NCBI RefSeq assembly: GCF_026183895.1
Contig: NZ_JAPFQI010000002.1
Coordinates: forward strand, 62,001 to 126,000
Length of the DNA: 64,000 nucleotides
Source of the DNA: Sabulicella glaciei
Lineage (GTDB): Bacteria > Pseudomonadota > Alphaproteobacteria > Acetobacterales > Acetobacteraceae
Direction of reading: 5' to 3'
Positions 50,815 through 59,763 of the stretch are shown here, one piece after another. A model generated the notes under the pieces. It was not told the origin of the DNA, made no database searches, and saw only the letters and a list, made by a program, of their open reading frames with translations. The translations under genes and the position numbers were made by a program. Within the stretch, counting starts at the first letter, position 1, and each line of letters starts with the position of its first letter.

Positions 50815-51416
50815 GACGACAGGAAGATCAGGTAGAGCACCACGATCATCGCCGGGATGCCGATCACCGCCGGCAGCGGCAGGCCGAACAGCTCCGCCGG
50901 GAACATCGGCTTCACCGGGATGTGCTTGTGGGAGATCGGGGCGGGGGTGGAAAGCCCGGCGCCCGGCATTGCCACCGGGGTCATCTGCGCCGCCAGCCGG
51001 TCGAAGAACAGCCCGGCCATCTGGTTGGCGGTCGAGTCGATCAGCCGCCCTCCCAGCTGGGCCATCTTGCCGCCCACCTGCGCCTTCACGTTGTAGCGCA
51101 GCAGCGTCTCGGAGGGGCCGACCTCCTCCAGATGCACGTCGGCGCCGCCCTTGGCGAAGCCCATCGCGCCGCCATTGCCCTCGCCGGTGATGGTGTAGCT
51201 CTCGGGCGGGTTCAGGTTCTCCAGCTTCACCTTGCCGCCGAACTTCGCGGCCATGGGGCCGATCTTCAGCGCGACGCGGGCCTGGAACTCGTCATCGGCC
51301 GTCTTCTCGATGTGCTCGCAGCCGGGGATGGCCATGCGAAGCCGCTCGGGGTCGTTCAGCGCTTCCCAGACCTGGGCACGGGGGGCGGGGATCCGCCGCT
51401 CGCCGGACATTTCCAT
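50811..51416 (-). CDS. coxG: CoxG-like SRPBCC protein with C-terminal membrane helix
   Basis: 201 aa and first gene of the maturation operon. The SRPBCC/CoxG fold is seen in RRIPAPRAQVWEALNDPERL, CIPGCEHIE-type segment (here AIPGCEHIEK), and FAKGGADVHLEEVGPSETL. A hydrophobic C-terminal helix (AVIGIPAMIVVLYLIFLSS) suggests inner membrane attachment, matching the role of CoxG in docking CO dehydrogenase to the membrane. ATG at 51416. The catalytic coxM/S/L subunits are not in this window. Confidence 0.9.
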   Translation of the reverse strand: MEMSGERRIPAPRAQVWEALNDPERLRMAIPGCEHIEKTADDEFQARVALKIGPMAAKFGGKVKLENLNPPESYTITGEGNGGAMGFAKGGADVHLEEVGPSETLLRYNVKAQVGGKMAQLGGRLIDSTANQMAGLFFDRLAAQMTPVAMPGAGLSTPAPISHKHIPVKPMFPAELFGLPLPAVIGIPAMIVVLYLIFLSS

Positions 51417-51571
51417 CGTGGTCGCTCCAATCCTTTCCGCGTGTCATACCCCCCCGCCCGGCGGGAGGCAAAGCCCGGGCGTGGTTGACCCCTTGGTCGA
51501 TGTCTGGGAAAGCCGAAGCAAAGCCCGGCGGTTTCGTGTCCGCCCCGCCGGCCGAGGAAAGGCCCATTCCC

Positions 51572-52495
51572 ATGCCCTACGTCATCGGCGCCGACCTGCC
51601 CGACCAGCCTGCCGGAGAGCGCTTCCGCGCCCTGCTGGAGCGGCCGGAAATCTTGCGTATCCCCGGTGCGCATCTCGGCCTCGCCGCGCTGCTGGCGAAG
51701 AAGCAGGGCTTCGAGTCCCTCTACCTTTCCGGCGCGGCGATGAGCGCGACGATGGGCCTGCCGGACCTCGGCATGATCACGATCGAGGACGTGTGCTTCT
51801 TCATCCGCCAGGTTTCCCGCGCCACGGGCCTGCCGATGCTGGTGGACGGCGACACCGGCTATGGCGAAGCGCTGAACGTCATGCACATGGTCCGCTCCTT
51901 TGAGGACGCGGGGGCGGGCGCGGTCCACCTGGAGGACCAGCTCCTGCCCAAGAAGTGCGGCCACCTGAACGACAAGAAGCTGGCCAGCGCGGACGAGATG
52001 GCGGCCAAGGTCGCCGCCGCCCGCAAGGCGCGCCGCCACCTCTACGTCATCGCCCGCACCGATGCCGTGGCCAGCGAGGGGATGGACGCCGCGGTGGACC
52101 GCGCCAAGCGCTACCTGGAGGCGGGCGCCGACGCCATCTTCCCGGAGGCGCTGACCACGGCCGAGATGTTCCGCGAATTCGCCGCCCGCATGCCCGGCGT
52201 GAAGCTGCTGGCCAACATGACCGAGTTCGGCCGCACCCCCTTCTTCACCGCCGAGGAGTTCGGCGCCATGGGCTATTCCATGGTGATCTGGCCCGTTTCC
52301 CACCTGCGGGTCGCGGCGAAGGCGTGGGAGGCGCTCTACGCCCAGATCGCCGCCGAGGGCGGCACCCAGGGCGCGGTGGAGCGGATGCAGACCCGCGCCG
52401 AGCTCTACGCCACCATCGGCTACCACGAGTACGAGGCGCTGGATGCCTCGCTGGTCCGCACGGTGATCCCGCAGGGGATGCCGCAAAAGGCCTGA
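51572..52495 (+). CDS. Isocitrate lyase/PEP mutase superfamily (methylisocitrate lyase-like)
   Basis: 307 aa TIM barrel. Active-site stretches DGDTGYGEALNV, EDQLLPKKCGHLNDKKL (catalytic Cys loop) and IARTDAVASEGMD match PrpB, which cleaves 2-methylisocitrate to pyruvate and succinate. The related carboxyvinyl-carboxyphosphonate and oxaloacetate members have a different loop, so lyase is the best call. ATG at 51572 gives the family start; an in-frame start at 51485 is less likely. A prpF-like gene lies 6 kb away, but no prpC or prpD is here. Confidence 0.85.
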   Translation: MPYVIGADLPDQPAGERFRALLERPEILRIPGAHLGLAALLAKKQGFESLYLSGAAMSATMGLPDLGMITIEDVCFFIRQVSRATGLPMLVDGDTGYGEALNVMHMVRSFEDAGAGAVHLEDQLLPKKCGHLNDKKLASADEMAAKVAAARKARRHLYVIARTDAVASEGMDAAVDRAKRYLEAGADAIFPEALTTAEMFREFAARMPGVKLLANMTEFGRTPFFTAEEFGAMGYSMVIWPVSHLRVAAKAWEALYAQIAAEGGTQGAVERMQTRAELYATIGYHEYEALDASLVRTVIPQGMPQKA

Positions 52496-52514
52496 CCCCC
52501 ATATGGGGGGACGC

Positions 52515-53639
52515 ATGTCGCCCCCCCTTCTCATCGGCTCCGAGATTTATCGCGGCTCCACCTATGGGCCGAAGCATCCGCTCGCCATCCCGCGCGTCTC
52601 CACCACGCTGGACCTGATCCGCGCCCTGGGCTGGCTGGACGAGCGCCGCTACCTCGACAGCCCCCGCGCCACGCCGGAACAGCTGGCGCGCTTCCACGAC
52701 CCGGACTACGTCGCGGCGCTCCAGCGGGCGGAGGCGGCGCAATCCGTTTCCCCGGAGGATCGCGAACGCTTCCGCATCGGCGCCGACGGCAACCCCGTTT
52801 ATCGAGAGGTGTTCCGCCGCCCAGCCACCGGCGCAGGCGGCACCATGCTGGCGGCGCGGCTGACCGCGCGGGGCGGGGTGGTGCATGTGCCCGGCGGCGG
52901 CACGCATCACGGCATGCGGGCGCGGGCCAGCGGCTTCTGCTACCTGAACGACGCCGTGCTCGGCCTGCTCGCCTGGCTGGATCTGGGGCTGACGCGCATC
53001 CTGTACCTCGACATCGACGCGCATCACGGCGACGGGGTGGAGATCGCCTTCCGGAACGATCCGCGCGTCGTCACCCTCTCGGTCCACGAGAAGGGGCGCT
53101 GGCCCTTCACCGGGCTGACCCACGGCCCATGCGGCGCGCTGAACCTGCCCGTGCCCCAGGGCTTCCACGACACGGAGATGCGCGCCCTCCTGCACGGCGC
53201 CATCCTCCCGGTGATCGAGGCGCTGCGGCCCGAGGCCATCATGCTCCAGTGCGGCGCTGACGGGGTGGAAGAGGACCCGCTGGCGCGGCTGTCCCTGTCC
53301 AACAACGCCCATGCCGAGGTGATCGCGGCGGTGATGGGGCGCGCGCCGCGCTTCGTCCTGCTGGGCGGCGGCGGCTACAACCCCTGGACCGTGGCGCGGT
53401 GCTGGGCGCGGGGCTGGGGCGTGCTGAACGGCCGCACCCCACCCGAACGCCTGCCGCCGCCCGCCGAGGCGGTGCTGCGCGGCCTGTCCTTTCACCGCGC
53501 CGTCGGCCGCAACCCGCCGGAGCATTGGTTCACCACCCTGGCCGACGTGCCGCGCGAGGGCGAGGTGCGGCCCGAAGTCGCCTCCTTGCTGGCGGGACTG
53601 CCCGCCATGCTGGAATCCGTGGCAGAGTGCGCCGCATGA
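52515..53639 (+). CDS. Histone deacetylase/acetoin-utilisation family protein
   Basis: 374 aa. Zinc-dependent amidohydrolase: PGGGTHHGMRARASGFCYLNDA (His pair), YLDIDAHHGDGVE (Asp/His metal ligands) and QCGADGVEEDPLARL. Class II/AcuC-like; in bacteria it removes acetyl or acyl groups from amines or proteins. Start ATG 52515 sits four bases after a G6 ribosome site; ATG 52503 would add four residues. ATGA overlap with the DUF192 gene. Confidence 0.9.
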   Translation: MSPPLLIGSEIYRGSTYGPKHPLAIPRVSTTLDLIRALGWLDERRYLDSPRATPEQLARFHDPDYVAALQRAEAAQSVSPEDRERFRIGADGNPVYREVFRRPATGAGGTMLAARLTARGGVVHVPGGGTHHGMRARASGFCYLNDAVLGLLAWLDLGLTRILYLDIDAHHGDGVEIAFRNDPRVVTLSVHEKGRWPFTGLTHGPCGALNLPVPQGFHDTEMRALLHGAILPVIEALRPEAIMLQCGADGVEEDPLARLSLSNNAHAEVIAAVMGRAPRFVLLGGGGYNPWTVARCWARGWGVLNGRTPPERLPPPAEAVLRGLSFHRAVGRNPPEHWFTTLADVPREGEVRPEVASLLAGLPAMLESVAECAA

Positions 53640-54112
53640 TGCGACGCCTGCTCCTGCTCGCCGGGCTTCTTGCCCCGTTCTCCCTCGCGGCCCAGCCGGG
53701 CGTGGACCGGCCGCAGCCCAAGCTGCCGGAGGAACGGTTGGCGATCGTTTCCCGTGACGGAACGCGCCACGAGTTCCGCGTGGAGATGGCGGTGCGGCCC
53801 GAGCACCAGACCATCGGCATGATGTTCCGCACGGAGATGCAGCCGGAGGAGGGGATGCTGTTCGACTGGGGCGCCCCGCGCGAGAGCACGATGTGGATGC
53901 GCAACACGCTGATCCCGCTCGACATGGTGTTCATCGCCGCCGATGGCCGCGTCCATCGCATTCACGAGCGCGCGGTGCCGCAAAGCCTCGCCACCATCAG
54001 CAGCGGCGGCCCGGTGCGCGCGACGCTGGAACTTCAGGGCGGCACTGCGGAGCGGCTGAACCTGCGTGTGGGCGACCGCGTGGAGCACCGCGTCTTCGGC
54101 ACTTCGCGCTAA
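53636..54112 (+). CDS. DUF192 protein, exported
   Basis: 158 aa. N-terminal signal peptide (MMRRLLLLAGLLAPFSLAAQ) followed by a DUF192 domain: RVEMAVRPEHQTIGMMFRTEM, EEGMLFDW and STMWMRNTLIPLDMVFIAADG. Function of the family is unknown; members are small periplasmic or envelope beta proteins. Starts at ATGATG with overlap to the upstream gene stop. Confidence 0.9.
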   Translation: MMRRLLLLAGLLAPFSLAAQPGVDRPQPKLPEERLAIVSRDGTRHEFRVEMAVRPEHQTIGMMFRTEMQPEEGMLFDWGAPRESTMWMRNTLIPLDMVFIAADGRVHRIHERAVPQSLATISSGGPVRATLELQGGTAERLNLRVGDRVEHRVFGTSR

Positions 54113-54197
54113 GCCCGGCGCGAACAAAAATGGCCCCGCAAAGCGAGGCCCGCGCGGCTCGAAACCTGTCCACAAAGGCGACACGTCCGAGGCGCGA

Positions 54198-54219
54198 GCG
54201 GCGCCCGGATGGGCGCCGC
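54198..54219 (+). terminator. 9-bp stem after the DUF192 gene
   Basis: GCGGCGCCC / GGGCGCCGC with a four-base loop, followed on the plus strand by AAAACAAAGTTGG. The stem is strong but lacks a U-tract, so as a plus-strand terminator it is only moderately convincing. Confidence 0.5.
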
Positions 54220-54231
54220 AAAACAAAGTTG

Positions 54232-54250
54232 GTCCTCGCTAAGCGAGGAC
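54232..54250 (-). terminator. Terminator stem containing the DUF35 stop codon in its loop
   Basis: GTCCTCGC / GCGAGGAC with a three-base loop, overlapping the last codons and the TAG stop (54239-54241) of the DUF35 gene. On the minus strand the stem is followed by CAACTTTGTTTTG. Good evidence for termination of the minus operon, and translation to the stop would cover the stem. Confidence 0.65.
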
Positions 54251-54631
54251 GAACATCGGCACCGGGGCGCCCTCGGTGTCCTTGAACTTCACCTTCACCT
54301 TCTGTCCGCACTTCAGCGAGTCGAGGTCGCACTCGATGATGTTGGTGAGCATGATCGGCCCCTCGTCCAGCTGGACATAGGCCACGCAGAACGGCTCCTT
54401 CCCGCGCGCGACGCTCCAACTGTAGATGGTGCCGGTGCCCTTCGCCTCCACGAACTCCACATTGTTGCTCAGCGTGAAGGGGGAGACGTGGCGCGGGTAG
54501 TGGAACAGCTTGCCTGTGTCGTTGCACTTGCCGAGGATCAGCTTGCCCGCGCGGCAGCCGTCGAAATACACCTTGTTGTCCGGGCTTTCCTGCGGCGCCG
54601 CCGGCTGGCGGTCAAAGGCCATGGTCGCCAT
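54239..54631 (-). CDS. DUF35 OB-fold protein, thiolase partner
   Basis: 130 aa. DUF35/OB-fold proteins partner SCP-x-type thiolases or ligand-transfer proteins and bind acyl-CoA. Visible are the N-terminal rubredoxin-like zone GKLILGKCNDTGKLFHYPRH and the OB fold GTIYSWSVARGKEPFCVAYVQL, GPIMLTNIIECDLDSLKCGQKVKV. The usual four zinc Cys of the N-terminal ribbon are mostly replaced here (one Cys, then T and P). ATG at 54631, or 54622. It follows the thiolase by 6 bp. Confidence 0.85.
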   Translation of the reverse strand: MATMAFDRQPAAPQESPDNKVYFDGCRAGKLILGKCNDTGKLFHYPRHVSPFTLSNNVEFVEAKGTGTIYSWSVARGKEPFCVAYVQLDEGPIMLTNIIECDLDSLKCGQKVKVKFKDTEGAPVPMFVLA

Positions 54632-54637
54632 GGATGC

Positions 54638-55804
54638 TTACTCCCTCTCCAGGATCACGGTGCCGCAGCCATGCCGCGTGCCCAGGTTGCCGCCCTTGCC
54701 GTTCGCCAGCACCAGCGACGAGTCGGGCACCTGCACCGCCGGATGCGCCTCGCCGCGCGCCTGGCGCACCGCCTCGATCACCTTGGTCATGCCGCCGCGG
54801 TTGGAGGGGTGGTTGTTGCACAGCCCGCCGCCATCCGTGTTGAAGGGCAGCTTGCCGGTGCCGCTGATCAGGTTGCCGTCGGCCACGAACTTGCCGCCCT
54901 CGCCCTTGGCGCAGAAGCCCAGATCCTCGATCTGCACCACCACGGAGATGGTGAAGCTGTCGTAGATCGATGCGTACTTGATGTCGGACGGCTTCACGCC
55001 CGCCTTCTCGAAGGCCATCGGCCCCGACATGGCGGCGGCGGAGTAGGTGAGGTCGATGCCGCCCGCGTTCTGGTGCTTGTAGGCCTCGCCCCAGCCCTTT
55101 ACGCCCACCTTGGGCCGGTTCAGCGACTTCGCGATCTCTGGCCGCGCAACGATCAGCGCGCCGCCGCCATCGGAGATGACACAGCAATCGAGGCGATGCA
55201 GCGGATCCGCCACCATGGGCGAGTTCACCACGTCCTCCACCGTCACGACCTTGGGCAGCATCGCGTGCTTGTTGTGCTGCGCGTGGTGCGAGGCGGCGAC
55301 CTTCACCCAGGCCAGCTGCTCGGAGGTGGTGCCGAATTCGTGCATGTGGCGCGTCGCGACCATGGCATGCATGGTGGCGATGGTGCGGCCATAAGGCAGC
55401 TCGAAGCTTTCATCTGGCACGCCGACGCCGGCGGAGCGCACGGCCGTGCCGGTCTGCATCCCCTCGGCGCGCGGGCGGCCGGCGAGGGTGATGAGCGCGA
55501 CGTTGCACTTGCCCTGCATGATCGCCTCGACCGCATGGCCGACATGGATCACGTAGGAGGAGCCGCCGGACTCGGTCGTGTCGTAGTGGCGCAGCTTGGT
55601 GAGGCCCATGTAGTCGATCATGGACAGCCCGCCCATGCCGGGCGCATCGCCGGCGCAGAAATAGCCGTCGATGTCGGAGGAGGAGAGCCCCGCATCCTGC
55701 AGCGCGCCGAAGGCGACCTCGGCATGGAGCTGCGCGGTGGACTTGTCCTCGGCCTTTCGGGTGGGGTGCTCGAAGGCACCCACGATATAGGCGGGGTTTT
55801 TCAT
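54638..55804 (-). CDS. SCP-x-like thiolase
   Basis: 388 aa. Thiolase fold: AYIVGAFEHPTRKAEDKS, DAGLSSSDIDGYFCAGDAPG, then ESGGSSYVIHVGHAVEAI at the place of the nucleophile loop, where no catalytic Cys is present. NNHPSNRGGMTKVIEAV carries the His and GTRHGCGTVILERE the second Cys. SCP-x-type proteins with this pattern are often paired with DUF35 subunits and can act in aldol cleavage or thiolytic steps; catalysis by this one is uncertain. Confidence 0.85.
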   Translation of the reverse strand: MKNPAYIVGAFEHPTRKAEDKSTAQLHAEVAFGALQDAGLSSSDIDGYFCAGDAPGMGGLSMIDYMGLTKLRHYDTTESGGSSYVIHVGHAVEAIMQGKCNVALITLAGRPRAEGMQTGTAVRSAGVGVPDESFELPYGRTIATMHAMVATRHMHEFGTTSEQLAWVKVAASHHAQHNKHAMLPKVVTVEDVVNSPMVADPLHRLDCCVISDGGGALIVARPEIAKSLNRPKVGVKGWGEAYKHQNAGGIDLTYSAAAMSGPMAFEKAGVKPSDIKYASIYDSFTISVVVQIEDLGFCAKGEGGKFVADGNLISGTGKLPFNTDGGGLCNNHPSNRGGMTKVIEAVRQARGEAHPAVQVPDSSLVLANGKGGNLGTRHGCGTVILERE

Positions 55805-55863
55805 CGGCTGTCTCGGCTTCCTCCAGTCTCGCGGCGGGAGGTTTCACCCACGCCGGGCGTTCG

Positions 55864-56844
55864 TCAACCCAGGCCCAGCCTTTGTGCCAGCCCACGGAAC
55901 ATCGCGATCTGCGCAACGACATGCGCGCGCGTTTCCTCGGGGCCGAGGATGCGCGGCACGCTGCCCAGGCGCCGCGTGGCCGTCAGCCAGGCCTCGTCCT
56001 GCGCCAGCGCGGCGATCACGCCAGACCAGTAGCGCGACGCGGCCTCCGGCAGGTTGGCCGGCGCCGCCACGGCGTTCCACCCCGCGAGGTCGGCGAGGCC
56101 GGGCATCCCCGCTTCGCGTGCCGTCGGCGCGTCTGGCAGGTCGGGCAGGCGCGCGGCGGTGCTGACCACGAGGGGGCGCACGCGACCGTCGCGGATCGCG
56201 CCCATCATGTCGCCGAGGTTGTTGCCGACGAACTGCGCCTGCCCACCGAGCAGCGCCACCAGCGCGTCGCCGCCACCACGGAAGGGCAGGGCCTGCGCCG
56301 CGTCCAACGGCAGTTCCGCCAGCGCCATCATCTGCCGCACGCCAAGATCGAGGATGGTGGCGGGGCCGGAGGTGGCGAAGTTCAGCCGGCCTGGCGCCTC
56401 GCGCATCGCCGCGAGCAGCGCGCGCAGATCGTTCCAGGGCGCATCCGCCCGCACGCAGACCACGAAGGGATTCTCGTCGAGCAGGCCGAGCCAGGTGAAA
56501 TCCTCCGGCGCATAGGGCGTGCGCGAATCCGTCGCCGGCAGGATCGCGGAGGAACCGACGCGCGCGAGCAGTAGCGTCGTCCCGTCGGGACGCGCGCGCG
56601 CGACGTGCTGCGTGCCCACAGCGCCGGAGGCCCCGGTGCGATTTTCCACCACCACGGGCGGTGCGCCTGCGCCCATGTGTCGAGGCGCGTGCTGCGCGAA
56701 GAGACGCGCGGCAAGATCAGCAGCGCCGCCCGCGGAGAAGGGCGCCACCACTGTCACCGGACGATCGAGCATGAAGGAATTGCCTTGCGCGAAGGCGGGC
56801 AAAGGCAACAGCGCAGCGAGGCTGCGTCGCGTGATGCGGATCAT
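55864..56844 (-). CDS. Bug/TctC-family periplasmic solute-binding protein
   Basis: 326 aa. Signal peptide MIRITRRSLAALLPLPAFAQ. Binding-protein features: VTVVAPFSAGGAADLAARL near residue 30, VENRTGASGAVGTQHVARA, LPFRGGGDALVALLGGQ and GMPGLADLAGWNAVAAP. ATG at 56844 with GGGAGG nine bases upstream. No TctAB genes are adjacent. It is the first gene of a unit with the SCP-x-like thiolase and DUF35 gene, hinting at uptake of the acid they process. Confidence 0.88.
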   Translation of the reverse strand: MIRITRRSLAALLPLPAFAQGNSFMLDRPVTVVAPFSAGGAADLAARLFAQHAPRHMGAGAPPVVVENRTGASGAVGTQHVARARPDGTTLLLARVGSSAILPATDSRTPYAPEDFTWLGLLDENPFVVCVRADAPWNDLRALLAAMREAPGRLNFATSGPATILDLGVRQMMALAELPLDAAQALPFRGGGDALVALLGGQAQFVGNNLGDMMGAIRDGRVRPLVVSTAARLPDLPDAPTAREAGMPGLADLAGWNAVAAPANLPEAASRYWSGVIAALAQDEAWLTATRRLGSVPRILGPEETRAHVVAQIAMFRGLAQRLGLG

Positions 56845-56943
56845 TTTTGGATCCTCCCTGTTCGCTCGATGATGTGACGTGAATCCCACTGTGGAAATCC
56901 ATAGGGTTGCCCTCGTCTTTCACGTCATGCTACGGACTGTTTC

Positions 56944-57834
56944 ATGAAGACCGAAACTGGCTTGTTGGTGGGCAGCCACCGACATCCCCCAGTGGTCCGT
57001 GCGTCGATGACCCTTCCGACGCGCCGGCCCCCATCGCAGGGCCGCCAGAACAGATACGCCACCTGTGCCCTCGTGGCCGGTGTGCTTGCTGTGACGGCGC
57101 CTGCCACGGCCGCTGCATCCCCAGACAGGGGAGGGCAGGAGGTCCGCAACTCTGTCGCGAGCGCGCGAACGGGCGTCGCGCCCGCACGCGCGCATCGCCG
57201 CGCGGAGATGCGTCGCAGCGAAAGACATCATGCCTCGGCGGCGACGCCACGCATGCGCGACGCGCCGGAGGAGCTGATCCCCGTCACCGGTTCCAACCTT
57301 CGCCATCAATTCTCATCACCCCGCGCCGCCTGTCTCGCCGCCACGCGGCGTGCCGAGGAAGTTCACGACGTTCCGCGCGGCCTTCTCACCGCCATCGCCC
57401 TTTCCGAAAGCGGGCTGCACGCCTATGCGCTCAGCATCGGCGGCCGCTCGCACTTCCCTTCGTCGCGCGAGGAAGCGCGCCAGATCATCGATTCCGCGCC
57501 GGTCCAGAGCTCCGTCATGGCGGGCTGCGTGCAGGTGAATGCGCGCGTCCATGCGCGCAACAGCGACTGGCCGCTCGATCCTTTCCGCGCCGCCGACTGG
57601 GCAGGCGGGATGATGGCGCGCTGGGCGCGTGAGACGGGTTCCTGGCCGGAGGCGCTGAGGCGCTGGCATGGCGGTTCGCCAGCCTCCACCCAGCGCCTCG
57701 TGTGCCGCGTGCGTGCAAAGCTGGAAGTGACGGCGCCCGGGACCGAGATGTTCGAGGGCTGGAATTGCGGCGACGCGCGGGAAACGCGTCGCAATGGCCG
57801 GATCCATCTGAGCCGCGCCGCGGAGGAAGGGTGA
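56944..57834 (+). CDS. Lytic transglycosylase-like exported protein
   Basis: 296 aa. A hydrophobic segment (ATCALVAGVLAVTAPATAAAS) near residues 38-58 acts as signal; the first 35 residues are unusually long, so an internal ATG at 57007 is possible. The SLT-like domain starts near residue 130: VPRGLLTAIALSESGLHAYAL supplies the catalytic Glu, and MAGCVQVNARVHA and WAGGMMARW follow. It cleaves the peptidoglycan glycan strand. The middle has an Arg/His-rich stretch. It converges on the ABC permease gene. Confidence 0.82.
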   Translation: MKTETGLLVGSHRHPPVVRASMTLPTRRPPSQGRQNRYATCALVAGVLAVTAPATAAASPDRGGQEVRNSVASARTGVAPARAHRRAEMRRSERHHASAATPRMRDAPEELIPVTGSNLRHQFSSPRAACLAATRRAEEVHDVPRGLLTAIALSESGLHAYALSIGGRSHFPSSREEARQIIDSAPVQSSVMAGCVQVNARVHARNSDWPLDPFRAADWAGGMMARWARETGSWPEALRRWHGGSPASTQRLVCRVRAKLEVTAPGTEMFEGWNCGDARETRRNGRIHLSRAAEEG

Positions 57835-57841
57835 AGGAGGG

Positions 57842-58717
57842 TTACTCCTTCACCGCCCCCGTCAGGCTGGACACGTAGTAGTCCACGAAGAACGAGTAGA
57901 AGATGGCGACGGGCAGCGAGCCGAGCAGGCTGCCCGCCATCAGCGCTCCCCACTGGTACACGTCGCCCGTCACCAGCTCCGTCAGGATGGCGACGGGGAC
58001 GGTCTTGTTGTCGCTGCTCTGGATGAAGGCCAGGGCGTAGATGAACTCGTTCCAGCTCAGCGTGAAGGAGAAGATCCCCGCGCTGATCAGTCCCGGCACG
58101 GCGAGGGGCAGGGTGATCTGCCACAGGATCTGCAGCCGCGACGCGCCGTCGATCAGCGCGCATTCCTCCAGCTCGTAGGGGATGGACTTGAAGTAGCCGA
58201 TCAGCAGCCAGGTGCAGAACGGCACCAGGAAGGTCGGATAAACCAGGATCAGCGCGAGCGGACTGTCGAACAGCCCCAGCTGCACCACAATCGTCGCCAG
58301 CGGGATGAACAGGATGGAGGGCGGCACGAGGTAGGCGAGGTAGATACCGAGCCCGACATACTGGCTGCCGCGGAAGCGCAGGCGCTGGATGGCATAGGCC
58401 GCCAGGGTGCTGGCCAGCAGCGACAGGAAGGTTGAGCCGATCGCCACCATCATCGTCGTCATCAGCCAGGACGGATAATCCGTCTCGAAGAGCAGCTTGC
58501 GGATATGCGCCAGCGTCGGCGAAGTGATCCAGAACGGGTTGTGGGTGGCGAAGTCGTAAAGCTCCGCATCCGGTTTGAAGGCGGTGATCGACATCCAGTA
58601 GAACGGAAAGAGCAGAATGATGACGAAGCAGGCCAGCGGCAGCCAGAGCACGACCATGCGCCGCGCCTTGCTGTCCCACTGCATCGCCTCCGGGGCGGCA
58701 GTCGAGCTGTTGCTCAT
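57842..58717 (-). CDS. Sugar-type ABC transporter permease (MalG family)
   Basis: 291 aa with six membrane helices. The EAA loop for ATPase coupling is ECALIDGASRLQILWQITLPLAVPG. C-terminal VPVAILTELVTG and SLTGAVKE are typical of MalG-type permeases. Last gene of the operon. Carries the cytoplasmic N-terminal tail MSNSSTAAPEAMQWDS. Substrate unknown. Confidence 0.92.
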   Translation of the reverse strand: MSNSSTAAPEAMQWDSKARRMVVLWLPLACFVIILLFPFYWMSITAFKPDAELYDFATHNPFWITSPTLAHIRKLLFETDYPSWLMTTMMVAIGSTFLSLLASTLAAYAIQRLRFRGSQYVGLGIYLAYLVPPSILFIPLATIVVQLGLFDSPLALILVYPTFLVPFCTWLLIGYFKSIPYELEECALIDGASRLQILWQITLPLAVPGLISAGIFSFTLSWNEFIYALAFIQSSDNKTVPVAILTELVTGDVYQWGALMAGSLLGSLPVAIFYSFFVDYYVSSLTGAVKE

Positions 58718-58741
58718 CGGTCGTTCCTCCTCGCGCGCCGC

Positions 58742-59698
58742 TCAGTCATTGCCTTCGCCCTGCTGCCACTTCCGCCGCGCGAGGGCGAAGTAGGAAAAGA
58801 GTGTCGCGAAGACGAGAAAGGGGATCATCGCCACCGCGATCGCCGCGCCCTCGCCCAGCTGCCCGCCCGGGATGCCGCGCTGGAAGGCGAGGGTGGCGAG
58901 GAGGTGGGTCGAGTTCACCGGACCGCCGCGCGTGATGGCGTAGACCAGCTGGAAGTCGGTGAAGGTGAAGATGATGGAGAAGGTCATCACGATGGCCAGA
59001 ATGGGGAGCAGCATCGGGAAGGTGATGTAGCGGAAGCGCTGCCAGGGCGAGGCGCCGTCCAGCAGCGCCGCCTCATAGAGCGAGGGCGAGATGGTCTGCA
59101 GCCCTGCCAGCAGGCTGATCGCCACGAAGGGGATGCCGCGCCAGATATTGGCCGCGATGAGCGACCAGCGCGCCGGCCATTCGGAGCCGAGGAAGTTGAT
59201 GTTCGTTTCCCGCCAGCCCAGCACGTCCTTGAACACGTAGGAGATGATGGAGAATTGCGGGTCGTACATCCACCAGAAGGCGATGGCCGACAGAACGGTG
59301 GGCACGATCCACGGCAGCAGGATGATGGCGCGCAGCATCGACTTGAACGGCAAGTGCTGGTTCAGCAGCAGGGCGAGCCAGAGGCCCAGGCTGAACTTTC
59401 CGACCGTCGCAACCGCCGTGTAGAAGACGCTGTAGAACACCGCGCTCCAGAAGATCGGGTCGGTGAACAGGAACTCGAAATTCTCGAGCCCCACGTATTG
59501 GCCAGCGCGGCCGATCGTCTGGTCGGTGAAGGCCAGCCAGATGCCGAGGCCGAGCGGGTAGGTGAGGAAGACGGAAAGCAACCCGACCGCGGGCAGCAGG
59601 CAGGCGACGACCAGCACCGCCTTGTTGTCGAAGAACCGCGCCAGCGCGGAGGGCTGAGGGCGGGTGCGGGACCAATGTGGAGTGGCGACGGCGTCCAT
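58742..59698 (-). CDS. Sugar-type ABC transporter permease (MalF/UgpA family)
   Basis: 318 aa with six membrane helices. EAA loop: YEAALLDGASPWQRFRYITFPML. Followed by THLLATLAFQRG and the C-terminal VFATLFSYFALARRKW. It forms the heterodimeric channel with the MalG-type permease 24 bp downstream. Confidence 0.92.
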   Translation of the reverse strand: MDAVATPHWSRTRPQPSALARFFDNKAVLVVACLLPAVGLLSVFLTYPLGLGIWLAFTDQTIGRAGQYVGLENFEFLFTDPIFWSAVFYSVFYTAVATVGKFSLGLWLALLLNQHLPFKSMLRAIILLPWIVPTVLSAIAFWWMYDPQFSIISYVFKDVLGWRETNINFLGSEWPARWSLIAANIWRGIPFVAISLLAGLQTISPSLYEAALLDGASPWQRFRYITFPMLLPILAIVMTFSIIFTFTDFQLVYAITRGGPVNSTHLLATLAFQRGIPGGQLGEGAAIAVAMIPFLVFATLFSYFALARRKWQQGEGND

Positions 59699-59763
59699 GG
59701 CGGTGCGGCCTCACAGGATGCGGGGGCTGCGCGGCAGGGTGCCGCGCAGCGGGACGGCGAAGC

